Notes: generated by a model from the sequence alone, not told the origin. A DNA stretch of 64,000 nucleotides from Bacteroidales bacterium (GCA_024401395.1 JAKSLD010000018.1:16569-80568); one strand, 5' to 3'; counted from the first letter of the stretch, positions 1 through 9,999 are shown. A program made the numbers and translations.

Positions 1-537
1 ATCCTCGTTGAGAGACTGACCTACAGACATTGCTCCGATATTCTGGACCAAAGGTAGGAGACCTGGGCCGTTGCCACCATACTGCTCCTGGAAACGTGCG
101 CGTAGGAACCCAGTTATACGATCGCCCTCCACCTGTGAGTCGCCGTAGTGGATTATATGTACGGGATTTTCAGAAGCGTTATCGAGGGCGGAGAACAAAG
201 GGTGGAGAACAGATATGCAAGTGTCGCCACCTGGGAGGTAGAGACGAGCGTTATTCTCGGACATAAAAGCGAAATAGAACTTAAGAGTGTCGCTAGGTTC
301 GTCCGGAGTATTCTGTATAGTATCGGCAATAGCCTCGATAGACATTGTTTTAGAAGACTCCTCGAGGAGGTCCTCGGCCGATAAGCGCTCAGAAGAAACA
401 GCCTTGAATAGAGAAAGATCTGGTATTCTGATATCCATTGGGCCCAAAGACACGGTCGTCCCGCCCCACAAAGTGCAAACAGCGCCAAGGGTGAGTAAAA
501 TAGATGCGAGGAATATCAGTATCTTGTAGGGCTTCAT
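1..537 (-). CDS. SGNH/GDSL-type hydrolase, partial (N-terminal part)
   Basis: The reading frame is open from an ATG at 537 to the window edge (179 codons), so the C-terminus is missing. The start MKPYKILIFLASILLTLGAV is an N-terminal signal or anchor segment, placing the rest in the periplasm or outside. The motif IIHYGDSQVEGDR at about residues 128-140 is block I of the SGNH hydrolase fold, with the nucleophile Ser in GDS. In Bacteroidetes such proteins often accompany AlgI-type O-acetyltransferases and act on acetyl groups of polysaccharides; the partner gene would lie left of the window and cannot be seen. A -7 box TATATTTG on the minus strand (547-554) sits just in front of the ATG. The family is fairly certain; the substrate is unknown. 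Confidence 0.7.
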   Translation of the reverse strand, partial: MKPYKILIFLASILLTLGAVCTLWGGTTVSLGPMDIRIPDLSLFKAVSSERLSAEDLLEESSKTMSIEAIADTIQNTPDEPSDTLKFYFAFMSENNARLYLPGGDTCISVLHPLFSALDNASENPVHIIHYGDSQVEGDRITGFLRARFQEQYGGNGPGLLPLVQNIGAMSVGQSLNED

Positions 538-561
538 AATAGAGTGCAAATATACTCATAA

Positions 562-589
562 TTCCCAATTCCTAGTTCCCAATTCCTAG
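562..589. repeat. 14-bp tandem direct repeat, two copies
   Basis: TTCCCAATTCCTAG occurs twice head to tail. A looser relative of the same words (aattgctaattcctaatta) lies at about 700-720. The stretch 541-823 has no gene; apart from this it holds one copy of the dispersed mini-ORF repeat and the Rpn promoter. Confidence 0.8.
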
Positions 590-634
590 AAATAGGGCGA
601 GTGCAGAATAGTTTTCGAGACAGAGAGAAAGACC

Positions 635-679
635 TTTCTGGTATAAGGGAAGTCCCTCGTTCATCGTAATTTTTTATTT
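635..679 (-). repeat. dispersed short repeat, copy A
   Basis: Read on the minus strand, this is an A-tract, ATTACG, then ATG AAC GAG GGA CTT CCC TTA TAC. It matches copies at 2001-2042 and 51170-51210 over about 38 bp, with small changes, and shares its first half with copies at 18717 and 18806. In this copy the mini-frame has Glu instead of Lys at codon 3 and runs on through 30 codons instead of stopping after eight. Confidence 0.8.
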
Positions 680-771
680 CCGGTGCACTTTTAGGAATTC
701 GTAATTGCTAATTCCTAATTACAAGGAGGAGGGTGGTGAGGAGAAACTTCTAAGAAAAAAGACGAAGGATA

Positions 772-799
772 TTGGTTGGAAGAAAAATGATTATATTTG
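772..799 (+). promoter_or_regulatory. Bacteroidetes-type promoter for the first Rpn gene
   Basis: TATATTTG at 792-799 matches the Bacteroidetes -7 consensus TAnnTTTG, 24 nt before the ATG at 824. The -33 part is weak (TTGG at 772, spacing 16). Confidence 0.5.
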
Positions 800-823
800 C
801 AGTGTTATATTAATTAACTAATC

Positions 824-1759
824 ATGGACAAAAAAGACATTACAAGCTTTACGTCTGGAGAAAAGGCCGGGCGTTACATGAATCCGCTAACAGACTTCGG
901 GTTCAAGAAGATATTTGGAGAGAAAGACATAATGATAGCTTTTCTCACCGATTTGTTGAATCCCAAGGTTCCGATAGAGGATGTCATATTCATCGACAAA
1001 GAGCTGGCCGAAGACGAAGAAGAGCAGCGCGGCGTGATTTATGACCTGCGATGCAAGGCGGCAGACGGGTCGGAATTCATCGTAGAGATGCAGAATAAGA
1101 AGCAGACCAACTTCAGTGACCGCATCATATTCTATCTCTCGCGAGCCTTTTCGGCACAAGGGAAGAGAAAGACAGAGTGGGACTACAAGTTGAGTCCGGT
1201 GTACGGCGTATTCTTCCTCAACTTTCACTTGAAAGGGATGAAGATGCAGTCGGTGCGGACAGTACAGCTCAGGGTAGATGAGACAGGAGAAGTCTTCTCA
1301 GAGAAGCTGAAAGTCTTCACGCTGGAGCTACCCGATTATAGGGATAAACCGATGGAATATCCCAAGACACGATTAGAATACTGGTTATATAATCTCGCAA
1401 ATATGGAAACTATGGAGACACAATTGCCATTTCAGTCACAGCAGCCCATCTTCAGTAAGATAGGAGGGTTATCTGAGCTTCTCAACATGAGCGAGGAAGA
1501 CCGCAAGAAGTACTACCGGAGTCTGGATGACTACTGGACCGATATCTGCGTGATGGAGAGCGCGGTGGAAGAGGGATTTGAGAAAGGAATGGAAAAGGGA
1601 ATGGAGAAAGGAATGGCTATGGGGATTGAAAAAGGCAAGGCAGAAGGAATAGAGACAACCAAGATCGAGACAGCTTTGAAGATGAAACGGTGTGGGTTCC
1701 CGATCGAGCAGATAGTGTTGATATCGGGCCTTAGTGAGGAAGAGATAGAGAAGTTGTGA
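824..1759 (+). CDS. Rpn family PD-(D/E)XK nuclease / putative transposase
   Basis: This 311-residue protein starts MDKKDITSF and carries the family signature MNPLTDFGFKKIFGEKD at residues 24-40, followed by a predicted PD-(D/E)XK core with D..E.Q (YDLRCKAADGSEFIVEMQNK, about 95-114). Rpn proteins are recombination-promoting nucleases, widely annotated as putative transposases, found in many paralogues per Bacteroidales genome. The C-terminus holds a GMEK-type repeat (residues 251-275) and ends in a helix-turn-helix-like IEQIVLISGLSEEEIEKL. A second family member lies at 61893. It has its own promoter and terminator, and no inverted repeats of a classical insertion sequence were seen at its edges. 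Family assignment is secure; whether it still promotes recombination is unknown. Confidence 0.88.
   Translation: MDKKDITSFTSGEKAGRYMNPLTDFGFKKIFGEKDIMIAFLTDLLNPKVPIEDVIFIDKELAEDEEEQRGVIYDLRCKAADGSEFIVEMQNKKQTNFSDRIIFYLSRAFSAQGKRKTEWDYKLSPVYGVFFLNFHLKGMKMQSVRTVQLRVDETGEVFSEKLKVFTLELPDYRDKPMEYPKTRLEYWLYNLANMETMETQLPFQSQQPIFSKIGGLSELLNMSEEDRKKYYRSLDDYWTDICVMESAVEEGFEKGMEKGMEKGMAMGIEKGKAEGIETTKIETALKMKRCGFPIEQIVLISGLSEEEIEKL
1574..1647 (+). repeat. in-frame 12-bp repeat coding for GMEK units
   Basis: The 12-bp unit GGAATGGAAAAG recurs with small changes and encodes G-[FM]-E-K tetrads followed by GMAMGIEKGKAEG. In-frame tandem repeats at this position are typical of Rpn proteins and are expected to vary in number by slippage. 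Confidence 0.8.
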
Positions 1760-1840
1760 AAAGAGTGAAGATTGTGATTTCCCGAATCTATAGTTGAGAA
1801 AGATGTAGTGGACTATCGATTAGAAGAAAGAGTGGTATAT

Positions 1841-1873
1841 AATCCTGGGTCTTGAGAGGCCTGGGATTTTTTT
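1841..1873 (+). terminator. intrinsic terminator after the Rpn gene
   Basis: A 12-bp imperfect stem (AATCCTGGGTCT with AGGCCTGGGATT) with a 4-nt loop is followed by seven T. The rest of the 417-bp gap 1760-2176 holds repeat copy B and the lysS promoter; no gene was seen. Confidence 0.75.
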
Positions 1874-2000
1874 ATATGATTCCTAATTTTATGTTGCTAA
1901 GGGACGCGAACGAAAAGTGATGTTTGTTGGGGCGAATGTTTTGAAAGGCGAGGAGGTTTGAGAGAGGTTGGTGGGCATTGGGGAGACTCTATGTAGTCCC

Positions 2001-2042
2001 TTTCTAGTATAAGGGAAGTCCCTTGTTCATCGTAATTTTTTA
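2001..2042 (-). repeat. dispersed short repeat, copy B
   Basis: On the minus strand it reads ATTACGATGAACAAGGG followed by ACTTCCCTTATACTAG, a complete mini-frame MNKGLPLY and stop. The inner AAGGGA..TCCCTT forms an inverted repeat. It is nearly identical to copy E at 51170. Confidence 0.85.
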
Positions 2043-2104
2043 ATAAAGGGTGTTGCTGGAGGGGATGGATTTTGAAGTTGGCGGTGTATTAGAAAACATT
2101 GTTT

Positions 2105-2135
2105 TTTGCATTTGCGAAAACAATGAGTAACTTTG
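2105..2135 (+). promoter_or_regulatory. lysS promoter
   Basis: TTTG at 2105-2108, a 19-nt spacer and TAACTTTG at 2128-2135 match the Bacteroidetes consensus exactly. The ATG of lysS follows 41 nt later. Confidence 0.8.
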
Positions 2136-2176
2136 TAGCTGAATGTACATAGGTATATAGATTTCAAAATAAGACA

Positions 2177-3892
2177 ATGGAATTAAGTGAACAAGAGATA
2201 GGCCGCAGAAATAGCCTACAGGAGCTTTACAAGTTGGGTATCAACCCTTATCCTGCACCACTATTCCCAGTGGATGCTCACAGTCAGGAGATTAAAGACA
2301 ACTTCAAGGCTGAGGAGCAGCGTAAGGTTGTTATTGCTGGTCGTATTATGACACGCCGTATCATGGGTTCGGCATCATTCTTTGAGTTGAAGGATGGTCA
2401 AGGTCGCATCCAGGTATACATTAAGAGAGATGATATTTGTCCGGGTGAGGACAAGACTATGTACAATACCGTATTCAAGAAACTGCTTGATATCGGAGAC
2501 TTTGTAGGCGTGAAAGGTTTTGTGTTCCTTACACAGACGGGCGAGATAAGCGTACACTGTGAAGAGTTGACAGTTCTGTCGAAGTCGCTTCGTCCGCTAC
2601 CTATTGTAAAAGAGAAAGACGGTCAGGTATTCGATGCATTCTCGGATGCAGAGCAGAGATACCGTATGAGATACGTAGACCTTGTGGTAAACGAGGGAGT
2701 ACGCGACATCTTCATGAAGAGAGCAAAGATTATGCAGACTATGCGTAGATTCTTTGACGATCACGGGTACCTAGAAGTAGAGACACCAATACTACAAGCC
2801 ATCCCTGGAGGTGCATCGGCGCGTCCGTTCATCACACACCACAATTCGCTGGATATAGACCAATACATGCGTATTGCTACAGAGCTCTATTTGAAGAGAC
2901 TCATAGTAGGCGGTTATGACGGAGTGTATGAGATAGGCAAGAACTTCAGAAATGAAGGTATGGACCGCACGCACAATCCAGAGTTCACCTGTATGGAGAT
3001 ATACGTAGCCTACAAAGACTACAAGTGGATGATGGACTTCACGGAAGAGATGCTTGAGACAATTGCATTGAAAGTCAACGGCACTACAGAAGTACAATTT
3101 GGCGACCATACCATATCATTCAAGCGTCCATTCAAGCGTGTGACAATGATAGATGCCATCAAAGAGTTCACAGGCATTGACATTACCGGCATGAATGAAG
3201 ACCAGTTGAGAGACGTATGCAAGCAGATAGGCGTAGAGCAAGACGAGACTATGGGCAAGGGCAAGCTCATAGACGAGATATTCGGAGCGAAGTGTGAGGG
3301 CAACTACATACAGCCAACCTTCATTACAGACTATCCAGTAGAGATGTCGCCACTCTGTAAGAAGCACAGAGAGAACCCAGAGCTTACAGAGAGATTTGAG
3401 TTGATGGTAAACGGCAAAGAGCTATGTAACGCATATTCAGAGCTCAACGACCCAATAGACCAGTATGAGAGATTCCAGGATCAGCTCAGACTATCAGAGA
3501 AGGGAGATGACGAGGCGATGTTCATTGATATGGACTTTGTGAGAGCATTGGAATACGGTATGCCACCTACATCAGGTATGGGTATCGGTATTGACCGACT
3601 CTGTATGTTGATGACAGGGCAGCAGTCGATCCAGGAGGTACTCTTCTTCCCACAGATGAAGCCAGAGAAGAAACCACAGAAAGATGCGCCAGAGGCATTT
3701 ACAGCTGTAGGATTCCCATCAGAGTGGGTAGACGTGATATACAAGCTTGGCTATTTGAAAGTTACAGACTTAAAGGGCATGAACCCAGGCAAGCTGTTCC
3801 AGGATATGTGCGGCTTGAACAAGAAATTGAAGCTCGGTCTTACAAATCCTTCGCAAGAGGACATGAAGAAATGGGTTGCTGCTATCCAGTAA
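2177..3892 (+). CDS. lysS: lysyl-tRNA synthetase, class II
   Basis: A 571-residue class II LysRS that charges tRNA-Lys in the cytoplasm. An OB-fold anticodon-binding domain (about 55-160, with [18 protein letters not shown]) precedes the catalytic domain. Motif 2 is visible as [20 protein letters not shown] and motif 3 as [15 protein letters not shown]. The last ~65 residues ([17 protein letters not shown] onward) form the extra C-terminal domain usual in Bacteroidetes enzymes and absent from E. coli LysS. It leads an apparent operon with gpsA (45 nt later) and pgi. Arg and Ile codons are mixed AGA/CGT. Very secure. Confidence 0.97.
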   Translation: MELSEQEIGRRNSLQELYKLGINPYPAPLFPVDAHSQEIKDNFKAEEQRKVVIAGRIMTRRIMGSASFFELKDGQGRIQVYIKRDDICPGEDKTMYNTVFKKLLDIGDFVGVKGFVFLTQTGEISVHCEELTVLSKSLRPLPIVKEKDGQVFDAFSDAEQRYRMRYVDLVVNEGVRDIFMKRAKIMQTMRRFFDDHGYLEVETPILQAIPGGASARPFITHHNSLDIDQYMRIATELYLKRLIVGGYDGVYEIGKNFRNEGMDRTHNPEFTCMEIYVAYKDYKWMMDFTEEMLETIALKVNGTTEVQFGDHTISFKRPFKRVTMIDAIKEFTGIDITGMNEDQLRDVCKQIGVEQDETMGKGKLIDEIFGAKCEGNYIQPTFITDYPVEMSPLCKKHRENPELTERFELMVNGKELCNAYSELNDPIDQYERFQDQLRLSEKGDDEAMFIDMDFVRALEYGMPPTSGMGIGIDRLCMLMTGQQSIQEVLFFPQMKPEKKPQKDAPEAFTAVGFPSEWVDVIYKLGYLKVTDLKGMNPGKLFQDMCGLNKKLKLGLTNPSQEDMKKWVAAIQ

Positions 3893-3937
3893 GAAGATAG
3901 CAGTAGATTCAGGCAAGAGAGACTTTATTGATTAAAA

Positions 3938-4957
3938 GTGGGTATAGAAAGAAAATACATATTACCACATAATCCCAGAGTTGCGATGATAGGTAGTGGC
4001 TCATGGGCAACTGCCATATGCAAGATGCTCCTGAGCAACCTACAGACCTTGAACTGGTATCTGAGAAGTCAGAAAAACATAGACCAGTTCAGGCTATCAG
4101 GTCGTAACCCTAGTTACCTTACATCGGTTCAGTTTGACACATCGAAGATAAACTTCACCTGCGACATAAATGAGGTGGTAGAAAATTCGGATGTGATATT
4201 TCTAGCTGTGCCATCCGCCTTCATAAAGCCTACGCTAGAGAATCTGAAGGTGTCGTTGAAAGACAAGTTCGTGATATCCGCCATAAAAGGATTGATACCT
4301 GATGAGAATATGATAGTCGGGCATTGGCTCGTACAGAAATTTGACGTACAGGTAGACCGGATAGGCGTAGTATCGGGACCTTGTCATGCAGAAGAGGTAG
4401 CCCTTGAGAGACTGTCATATTTGACGATAGCCTGTCAGGACACCCATCTAGCCAAAGAATATGCCCGTTTACTAGCGGGAGATTTCATCAAGACGACGAT
4501 AAGCGACGATATATACGGCACAGAATATTCCGCTGTGCTGAAAAATATCATGGCCATTGCGGCGGGAATATTCCACGGGTTGGGATATGGAGACAATTTC
4601 CAGGCCGTATTAGTATCAAATGCCATACAAGAGATAAAGAGGTTTGTGGATACGGTGCATCCTATTGCGCGAGACATAAAATCGTCGGCGTATTTAGGCG
4701 ACCTATTAGTGACCAGTTATTCCCAATTCTCGAGGAACAGGACATTTGGTACGATGTTAGGCAAAGGATATTCTGTAAAGGCGGCGCAAGCAGAGATGAT
4801 GATGATAGCCGAGGGATACTATGCGGTTAAGAGTATGCACGAGATAAATCAGCACTATCAGGTACATATGCCTATAACAGAGATGGTGTACAATATTATC
4901 TATGCAGGCGGTCTGCCGAAAGTAGAAGCGCGACTATTGACAGAACAATTACACTAA
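3938..4957 (+). CDS. gpsA: NAD(P)-dependent glycerol-3-phosphate dehydrogenase
   Basis: This enzyme reduces dihydroxyacetone phosphate to sn-glycerol-3-phosphate for phospholipid synthesis. The Rossmann dinucleotide motif is IGSGSWATA at residues 18-26, then FLAVPS, SAIKGL and VSGPCHAEEVA; the catalytic Lys lies in SAVLKNIMAIAAG. The start codon is GTG; no in-frame ATG lies before the Rossmann motif. The 339-residue length is usual for Bacteroidetes GpsA. It sits between lysS and pgi with gaps of 45 and 30 nt and no terminator, so the three are probably cotranscribed. Its codons are much richer in ATA and AGA than those of the flanking genes. Confidence 0.95.
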   Translation: MGIERKYILPHNPRVAMIGSGSWATAICKMLLSNLQTLNWYLRSQKNIDQFRLSGRNPSYLTSVQFDTSKINFTCDINEVVENSDVIFLAVPSAFIKPTLENLKVSLKDKFVISAIKGLIPDENMIVGHWLVQKFDVQVDRIGVVSGPCHAEEVALERLSYLTIACQDTHLAKEYARLLAGDFIKTTISDDIYGTEYSAVLKNIMAIAAGIFHGLGYGDNFQAVLVSNAIQEIKRFVDTVHPIARDIKSSAYLGDLLVTSYSQFSRNRTFGTMLGKGYSVKAAQAEMMMIAEGYYAVKSMHEINQHYQVHMPITEMVYNIIYAGGLPKVEARLLTEQLH

Positions 4958-4987
4958 TAATCAGACACAAGACAAACTAATAAATCT

Positions 4988-6331
4988 ATGCAAAACCTAA
5001 AACTTGACACTTCACGGGTTGCTTCATTTGTAAGCGACGCTGAAATCAAAGCAATCCAACCTGAGGTAGAGGCTGCTACCAAGTTGCTCCATGCAGGAAC
5101 AGGAGCAGGCAACGATTTTCTTGGCTGGCTTCACCTTCCATCATCAATTACAGACGCAGATTTCAAAGAGATAGAAGCTGCAGCTGCTGATATGCGCAGT
5201 CGAGTAGACTACGTTGTAGTAGCAGGTATCGGCGGCAGCTACCTTGGTGCACGTGCTGTCATTGACGGACTTTCAAATTCATTTGACTATCTCCTCAAGG
5301 AGCGTAAGAATCCAGTTATGCTCTATGCAGGACACAATATCGGCGAGGATTACCTTGCAGAGCTTCTTGACTTCTTGAAAGACAAGAAATTCGGTGTAGT
5401 AGTAATCTCAAAGTCAGGTACGACAACAGAGACAGCCATTGCATTCCGTCTTTTGAAAGAACTTGTAGAGCGTACAGCAGGCAAGGAAGAGGCAAAGCAC
5501 AGAATCATTGCTGTAACAGACAAGGCAAAGGGAGCTCTGAAGACCCTTTCGAACAACGAAGGCTACAAGACATTCGTTATTCCAGACAATGTAGGCGGTC
5601 GTTTCTCAGTTTTGACACCAGTGGGTCTTGTACCTATTGCTATAGCAGGCTATGATATCCGTGCGCTTGTCAAGGGTGCTGCAGATATGGAGGCAGCAAC
5701 AGACGAGAAGGTGCCATTTGCGCAGAACCCATCAATGATATATGCTGCTACACGTAATGCACTTTACAGAAAGCAGAAAGGCATTGAGATTTTGGTTAAC
5801 TATCAGCCAAAGCTACACTACTTCACAGAGTGGTGGAAGCAGCTTTACGGCGAGAGCGAGGGTAAAGACTTGAAGGGTATCTTCCCAGCAGGAGTAGACT
5901 TCTCTACAGACCTTCACTCAATGGGCCAGTGGATTCAGGAAGGTGAGCGTACAATCTTCGAGACAGTAGTATGCATTACAAAGCCAAACAAGACACAGCT
6001 CATTCCAGAAGACAAGGACAATCTTGACGCACTCAACTTCTTGGCAGGCAAGAACGTTGACCATGTGAACAAGATGGCAGAGCTTGGTACAGCATTGGCA
6101 CACACAGACGGTGGTGTACCTAACATCCATGTTGAGGTTCCAACATTGGACGAGTACAACCTCGGTCAGCTCATCTACTTCTTCGAGAAGGCTTGTGGCA
6201 TCAGCGGATACACACTTGGTGTGAACCCATTCAACCAGCCAGGTGTTGAGGCATACAAGAAGAACATGTTTGCTCTCTTGGAGAAGCCAGGCTATGAAGA
6301 AGCTACAAAGGCTATCAAGGCTAGATTGTAA
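4988..6331 (+). CDS. pgi: glucose-6-phosphate isomerase
   Basis: It interconverts glucose 6-phosphate and fructose 6-phosphate in glycolysis. The 447-residue length is the short bacterial form. Visible motifs are [16 protein letters not shown] (about 81-96), the phosphate-binding [27 protein letters not shown] (the first family signature) and [18 protein letters not shown] (the second, with the catalytic Lys). Codon choice (CGT, CTT, GGT, AAG) points to high expression, in contrast with gpsA just upstream. A strong hairpin follows at 6352. Confidence 0.97.
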   Translation: MQNLKLDTSRVASFVSDAEIKAIQPEVEAATKLLHAGTGAGNDFLGWLHLPSSITDADFKEIEAAAADMRSRVDYVVVAGIGGSYLGARAVIDGLSNSFDYLLKERKNPVMLYAGHNIGEDYLAELLDFLKDKKFGVVVISKSGTTTETAIAFRLLKELVERTAGKEEAKHRIIAVTDKAKGALKTLSNNEGYKTFVIPDNVGGRFSVLTPVGLVPIAIAGYDIRALVKGAADMEAATDEKVPFAQNPSMIYAATRNALYRKQKGIEILVNYQPKLHYFTEWWKQLYGESEGKDLKGIFPAGVDFSTDLHSMGQWIQEGERTIFETVVCITKPNKTQLIPEDKDNLDALNFLAGKNVDHVNKMAELGTALAHTDGGVPNIHVEVPTLDEYNLGQLIYFFEKACGISGYTLGVNPFNQPGVEAYKKNMFALLEKPGYEEATKAIKARL

Positions 6332-6351
6332 TTAGAAATACGTAAGAATAG

Positions 6352-6394
6352 AGAGCGCATATCCCGAGCCCAAAAGGGATTGCGCTCTTGTTTT
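6352..6394 (+). terminator. intrinsic terminator after pgi, next to the clpC start
   Basis: AGAGCGCA-T-ATCCC pairs with GGGAT-TGCGCTCT around a 10-nt loop, followed by TGTTTT. The hairpin ends only 12 nt before the ATG of the Clp gene, so transcripts entering that gene either read through it or start downstream; a role as a leader hairpin is possible. Confidence 0.75.
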
Positions 6395-6400
6395 GAAAAT

Positions 6401-8968
6401 ATGGCAAACAGATATACACTCACATCCTTACTAGTAGAGACAGATGCAAAGCTGATGCAACTTTTGACAAAAGAGGCTATGCTTGAGGCATCCAAGCACG
6501 GGCATACATGCATATCACCCGAGTATGTACTCTATGAGATAGCCAGAGGAAAGCATAGTTATGCTGCCCACAAGGCGCTAGTGTCGATGTCATCTGTTTC
6601 TCAAGTAGATGAATTAGCATCAAAACTCAGAGATTACCTTGGATTAGACAAACTAGTCTGGGGAAGTGAGATAAAGGAAGATCAAGTAGAGATGCTTCCT
6701 ACGACACAGAATATCTATACGATAGCCCGACTAGAGGCATTGTATAGAAGAGCAAAGCAGAACAACACCATACATATACTATTAGCTATGGCACGTTACT
6801 CACAATCTACAATGGCACAGCAGTACCTATTAGATATGGGTATAGACTATGACAGGCTGAATCAGACACTAGTAAAAGATTCTAATCTCTTTGGCAGTGA
6901 CGACGATGATGACGATGATGACGACACATTCGGTGGAGGACAGAAATCGGGTCGACCATCAGAACCCTCTCGTACGCCAGACAATTCGGCCAACAAGAGA
7001 GCAAATCAGAATTCAAATACCCCTGTACTAGACAATTTCGGTACAGACTTGACGAATGCGGCTTCAGAGGGAATTCTGGATCCTGTTATAGGCAGAGAGA
7101 AAGAGATAGAGCGTATGGTGCAGATACTATCTCGCAGGAAGAAGAACAATCCGATATTGATAGGCGAGCCAGGAGTAGGAAAGTCCGCTATCGTAGAAGG
7201 GTTGGCGTTGAGAATTATACAGAAAAACGTATCGCCAGTGCTATTTGACAAGAGAGTGGTAACGCTAGACTTGGCATCGTTGGTAGCTGGTACGAAATAC
7301 AGAGGTCAGTTTGAAGAGAGAATAAAGGCTATTCTCAACGAGTTGACCCAGCATAAAGAAATCATACTATTCATTGATGAGATACACACCATTATAGGTG
7401 CTGGCGGAGCGCAAGGCAGTATGGACGCAGCGAACATACTGAAACCAGCCTTAGCCCGAGGTCAGATACAATGTATAGGAGCCACTACTATAGACGAGTT
7501 CCGTCAGTATATAGAAAAAGACGGAGCATTAGAGCGCAGGTTCCAGAAGATAATGGTAGAGCCGACGACTCCAGAAGAGACGATACAGATACTGAAAAAT
7601 GTAAAAGACAAGTACGAGGCACATCACAATGTAACATATACAGATGCTGCCATAGAAGCCTGTGTAACATTATCAGAGAGATATCAGACAGACCGTCATC
7701 TACCCGACAAAGCTATAGATGCTTTAGACGAAGCCGGTGCACGAGTTCATGTAGGTGGCATAAAGATACCTCCGATTATTGATGAGATAACAAAGCAGAT
7801 AGCAGCCCTGAAAGACAACAAGATAAAGGCTGTGAAAGAACAGAATTTCGAGTTGGCTGCCAGTTTCAGAGATAAAGAGAGGGCGCTGAACGAGCAATTG
7901 GAGGCTGCCAAAGAAGAGTGGAGCAACAGGCAGAAAGAGAACCGCATAGAAGTAGACGAAGCGCAAGTTGCTGATGTTCTATCATCGATGACAGGCATTC
8001 CTATCAGCAGGATTACAGAAGGCGAGAGTCAGAAACTACTCAAGATGGCAAGCGTTCTGAAGTCGACAGTTATTGGTCAGGATGATGCTATAGGAAAGAT
8101 AGTCAAGGCTATTCAGAGAAACAGAGCTGGGCTTAAAGATCCGAACAGACCAATAGGAACATTTATCTTCCTTGGTCCGACTGGAGTTGGAAAGACACAT
8201 TTGGCGAAAACCATAGCCCAAGAGCTGTTTGACAGCGCCGAGGCCCTTGTGAGAGTAGACATGAGCGAGTATATGGAAAAGTATGCGATGTCTCGTCTTG
8301 TGGGAGCGCCTCCGGGGTATGTCGGGTACAATGAGGGAGGAGAACTCTCAGAGAACGTCAGAAAACATCCATACAGTGTAGTTTTGCTTGACGAGATAGA
8401 AAAAGCCCATCCAGATGTGTTCAATCTATTGCTTCAGGTATTAGACGAAGGCAGGTTGACAGACAGTATGGGCAGACGTATAGACTTCCGAAATACCATT
8501 ATCATATTGACATCAAATCTCGGTTCGAGAGAGTTGAAAGAATTTGGTAAGGGAGTAGGATTCTCTCGCAGCAATGTAGATGACAACCAGCATGCCAACA
8601 GTGTGATGCAAAAAGCACTTACGAAAGCATTCGCTCCAGAGTTTATCAACAGAATAGACGATGTCATTATATTCAACGAACTCAAGAAAGAAGATATACT
8701 TAAGATTGTTGATATAGAGTTGAATAAACTTATTGGCAGAGTAGCGGCAATGGGTTATGCTGTGACAATCACAGATGCGGCTAAGAGTCTGCTGGCAGAC
8801 AAGAGCTATGACTCAAGTTATGGTGCGCGTCCGTTGAAGCGTACAATACAAAAGCAGATAGAAGATCCACTGGCAGAGATGATATTGGAAGCACGACTAC
8901 AGGGAATCAAGGATATCAACATAGATGTAGTTGATGGAGAGATACATATAGAAGTCGTTCAAAAATAG
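6401..8968 (+). CDS. clpC: ClpC-type AAA+ unfoldase (Clp protease ATP-binding subunit)
   Basis: A double-ring AAA+ protein of 855 residues. AAA-1 has Walker A GEPGVGKS (Lys261) and Walker B ILFIDEIH; AAA-2 has Walker A GPTGVGKT (Lys598) and VVLLDEIEKAHPDV. Between them lies a UVR-like helix pair (EQNFELAASFRDKERAL), which marks ClpC rather than ClpB. The N-terminal domain (MANRYTLTSLLVETDAKL) is divergent, and a run of nine or ten Asp at about 168-177 joins it to AAA-1. The TTG at 6380 would extend the frame into the pgi terminator, so the ATG at 6401 is chosen. The partner ClpP is not in this window. Codons are AGA/ATA-rich. Confidence 0.9.
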   Translation: MANRYTLTSLLVETDAKLMQLLTKEAMLEASKHGHTCISPEYVLYEIARGKHSYAAHKALVSMSSVSQVDELASKLRDYLGLDKLVWGSEIKEDQVEMLPTTQNIYTIARLEALYRRAKQNNTIHILLAMARYSQSTMAQQYLLDMGIDYDRLNQTLVKDSNLFGSDDDDDDDDDTFGGGQKSGRPSEPSRTPDNSANKRANQNSNTPVLDNFGTDLTNAASEGILDPVIGREKEIERMVQILSRRKKNNPILIGEPGVGKSAIVEGLALRIIQKNVSPVLFDKRVVTLDLASLVAGTKYRGQFEERIKAILNELTQHKEIILFIDEIHTIIGAGGAQGSMDAANILKPALARGQIQCIGATTIDEFRQYIEKDGALERRFQKIMVEPTTPEETIQILKNVKDKYEAHHNVTYTDAAIEACVTLSERYQTDRHLPDKAIDALDEAGARVHVGGIKIPPIIDEITKQIAALKDNKIKAVKEQNFELAASFRDKERALNEQLEAAKEEWSNRQKENRIEVDEAQVADVLSSMTGIPISRITEGESQKLLKMASVLKSTVIGQDDAIGKIVKAIQRNRAGLKDPNRPIGTFIFLGPTGVGKTHLAKTIAQELFDSAEALVRVDMSEYMEKYAMSRLVGAPPGYVGYNEGGELSENVRKHPYSVVLLDEIEKAHPDVFNLLLQVLDEGRLTDSMGRRIDFRNTIIILTSNLGSRELKEFGKGVGFSRSNVDDNQHANSVMQKALTKAFAPEFINRIDDVIIFNELKKEDILKIVDIELNKLIGRVAAMGYAVTITDAAKSLLADKSYDSSYGARPLKRTIQKQIEDPLAEMILEARLQGIKDINIDVVDGEIHIEVVQK

Positions 8969-9045
8969 GTGTAACAATATTCCCCTCTGGGCGTAGACCC
9001 TTGCAGTGAAACAGGCAACAAATAATATATAAAACACTATTTCAA

Positions 9046-9999
9046 GTGCGATTAGCGATAATAGATATAGGTACTAATACCATAAATTTGGCCATTGCGG
9101 CTATCAGTGACAAGGGCAATTCCTATCAGATGATATACAGCGGCAAAGAGCCTGCAAGATTAGGTAAGGACGGCATAAATGACGGGCGTATGACGCCAGA
9201 GGCTATGCAGCGCGGTATAGATGCAATAGCAAAGCATACGAAGACCATCAAGTCGTTTGATGTCGACAAAGTAGTTGCTATAGGTACCAGTGTGATGCGT
9301 TGTGTAGACAATGCTGAAGAATTTGCGCAGAAGATCAAAGAGCAATTTGACATTGATATTGAAATAGTATCTGGAGACCAAGAGGCTCAGTTGATATATG
9401 ACGGAGTCAAGCAAGTCATGCCTTTAGGTCAGGAGAGGAGTTTGATTCTTGATATCGGTGGAGGTTCCTGTGAGTTCATTATAGCCAATAAAGACGGTAT
9501 GATATGGGAGCACAGTTTTGAGTTGGGAATGTCGCGACTGTTAGATAAGTTTCATCCGTCAGATCCTGTTACGACACAAGAGATAAAGCAAATAGAATCG
9601 TATTTGCGTCCTGAGTTGGCTCAACTTTATGAGGCGTTGCATAATTATCCTACTACGACGTTGATAGGTACGTCAGGTTCATTTGATACACTGGCAGCCC
9701 TAATAGCAGCAAAGAAGCACCCTTCGATGAATGTAAAGTTGTCGACATCATACGAGATAGGTGTATCCAACTATATTGAGATGCACAATCATCTGTTGCA
9801 GACGACAGCCGAGCAGAGGCGAGCAATGCCAAAAATGGATAAGAGTCGCATTGATTTAGTAATAGTCGGTACTATTTTTATTAATTTCGTGATCAGAGAG
9901 ATGCGATTAGAGAGGCTGTTCCAGTGTTCGTATGCACTCAAGCAAGGAGCAGTATATCAGTTTATAGAGAAAGAGATAAAAGCTAAACTTCAACAATAA
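9046..9999 (+). CDS. Ppx/GppA family phosphatase
   Basis: An actin-like ASKHA ATPase-fold protein of 317 residues acting on polyphosphate or on pppGpp. The phosphate-1 motif is AIIDIGTNTINLAIAA at the N-terminus, phosphate-2 is LILDIGGGSCEFIIAN (about 138-153) and an adenosine-like motif is LIGTSGSFDTLAAL. It lacks the C-terminal HD domain of E. coli Ppx, so the short bacterial form is meant. GTG is used as start (9046). The gap to the next gene is 11 nt, suggesting cotranscription with the response regulator. Ppx versus GppA cannot be decided from sequence alone. Confidence 0.9.
   Translation: MRLAIIDIGTNTINLAIAAISDKGNSYQMIYSGKEPARLGKDGINDGRMTPEAMQRGIDAIAKHTKTIKSFDVDKVVAIGTSVMRCVDNAEEFAQKIKEQFDIDIEIVSGDQEAQLIYDGVKQVMPLGQERSLILDIGGGSCEFIIANKDGMIWEHSFELGMSRLLDKFHPSDPVTTQEIKQIESYLRPELAQLYEALHNYPTTTLIGTSGSFDTLAALIAAKKHPSMNVKLSTSYEIGVSNYIEMHNHLLQTTAEQRRAMPKMDKSRIDLVIVGTIFINFVIREMRLERLFQCSYALKQGAVYQFIEKEIKAKLQQ

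Noticed and set aside
30..529. Several plus-strand open frames over the first 530 bases
   Set aside because: They are shadows of the minus-strand SGNH hydrolase frame, which has a signal peptide and the GDSQVEGD motif and continues off the window.
637..679. Repeat copies read as intrinsic terminators
   Set aside because: The inverted repeat AAGGGA/TCCCTT has only a 2-nt loop and the T-tract is about 11 nt away, so the usual terminator geometry is absent.
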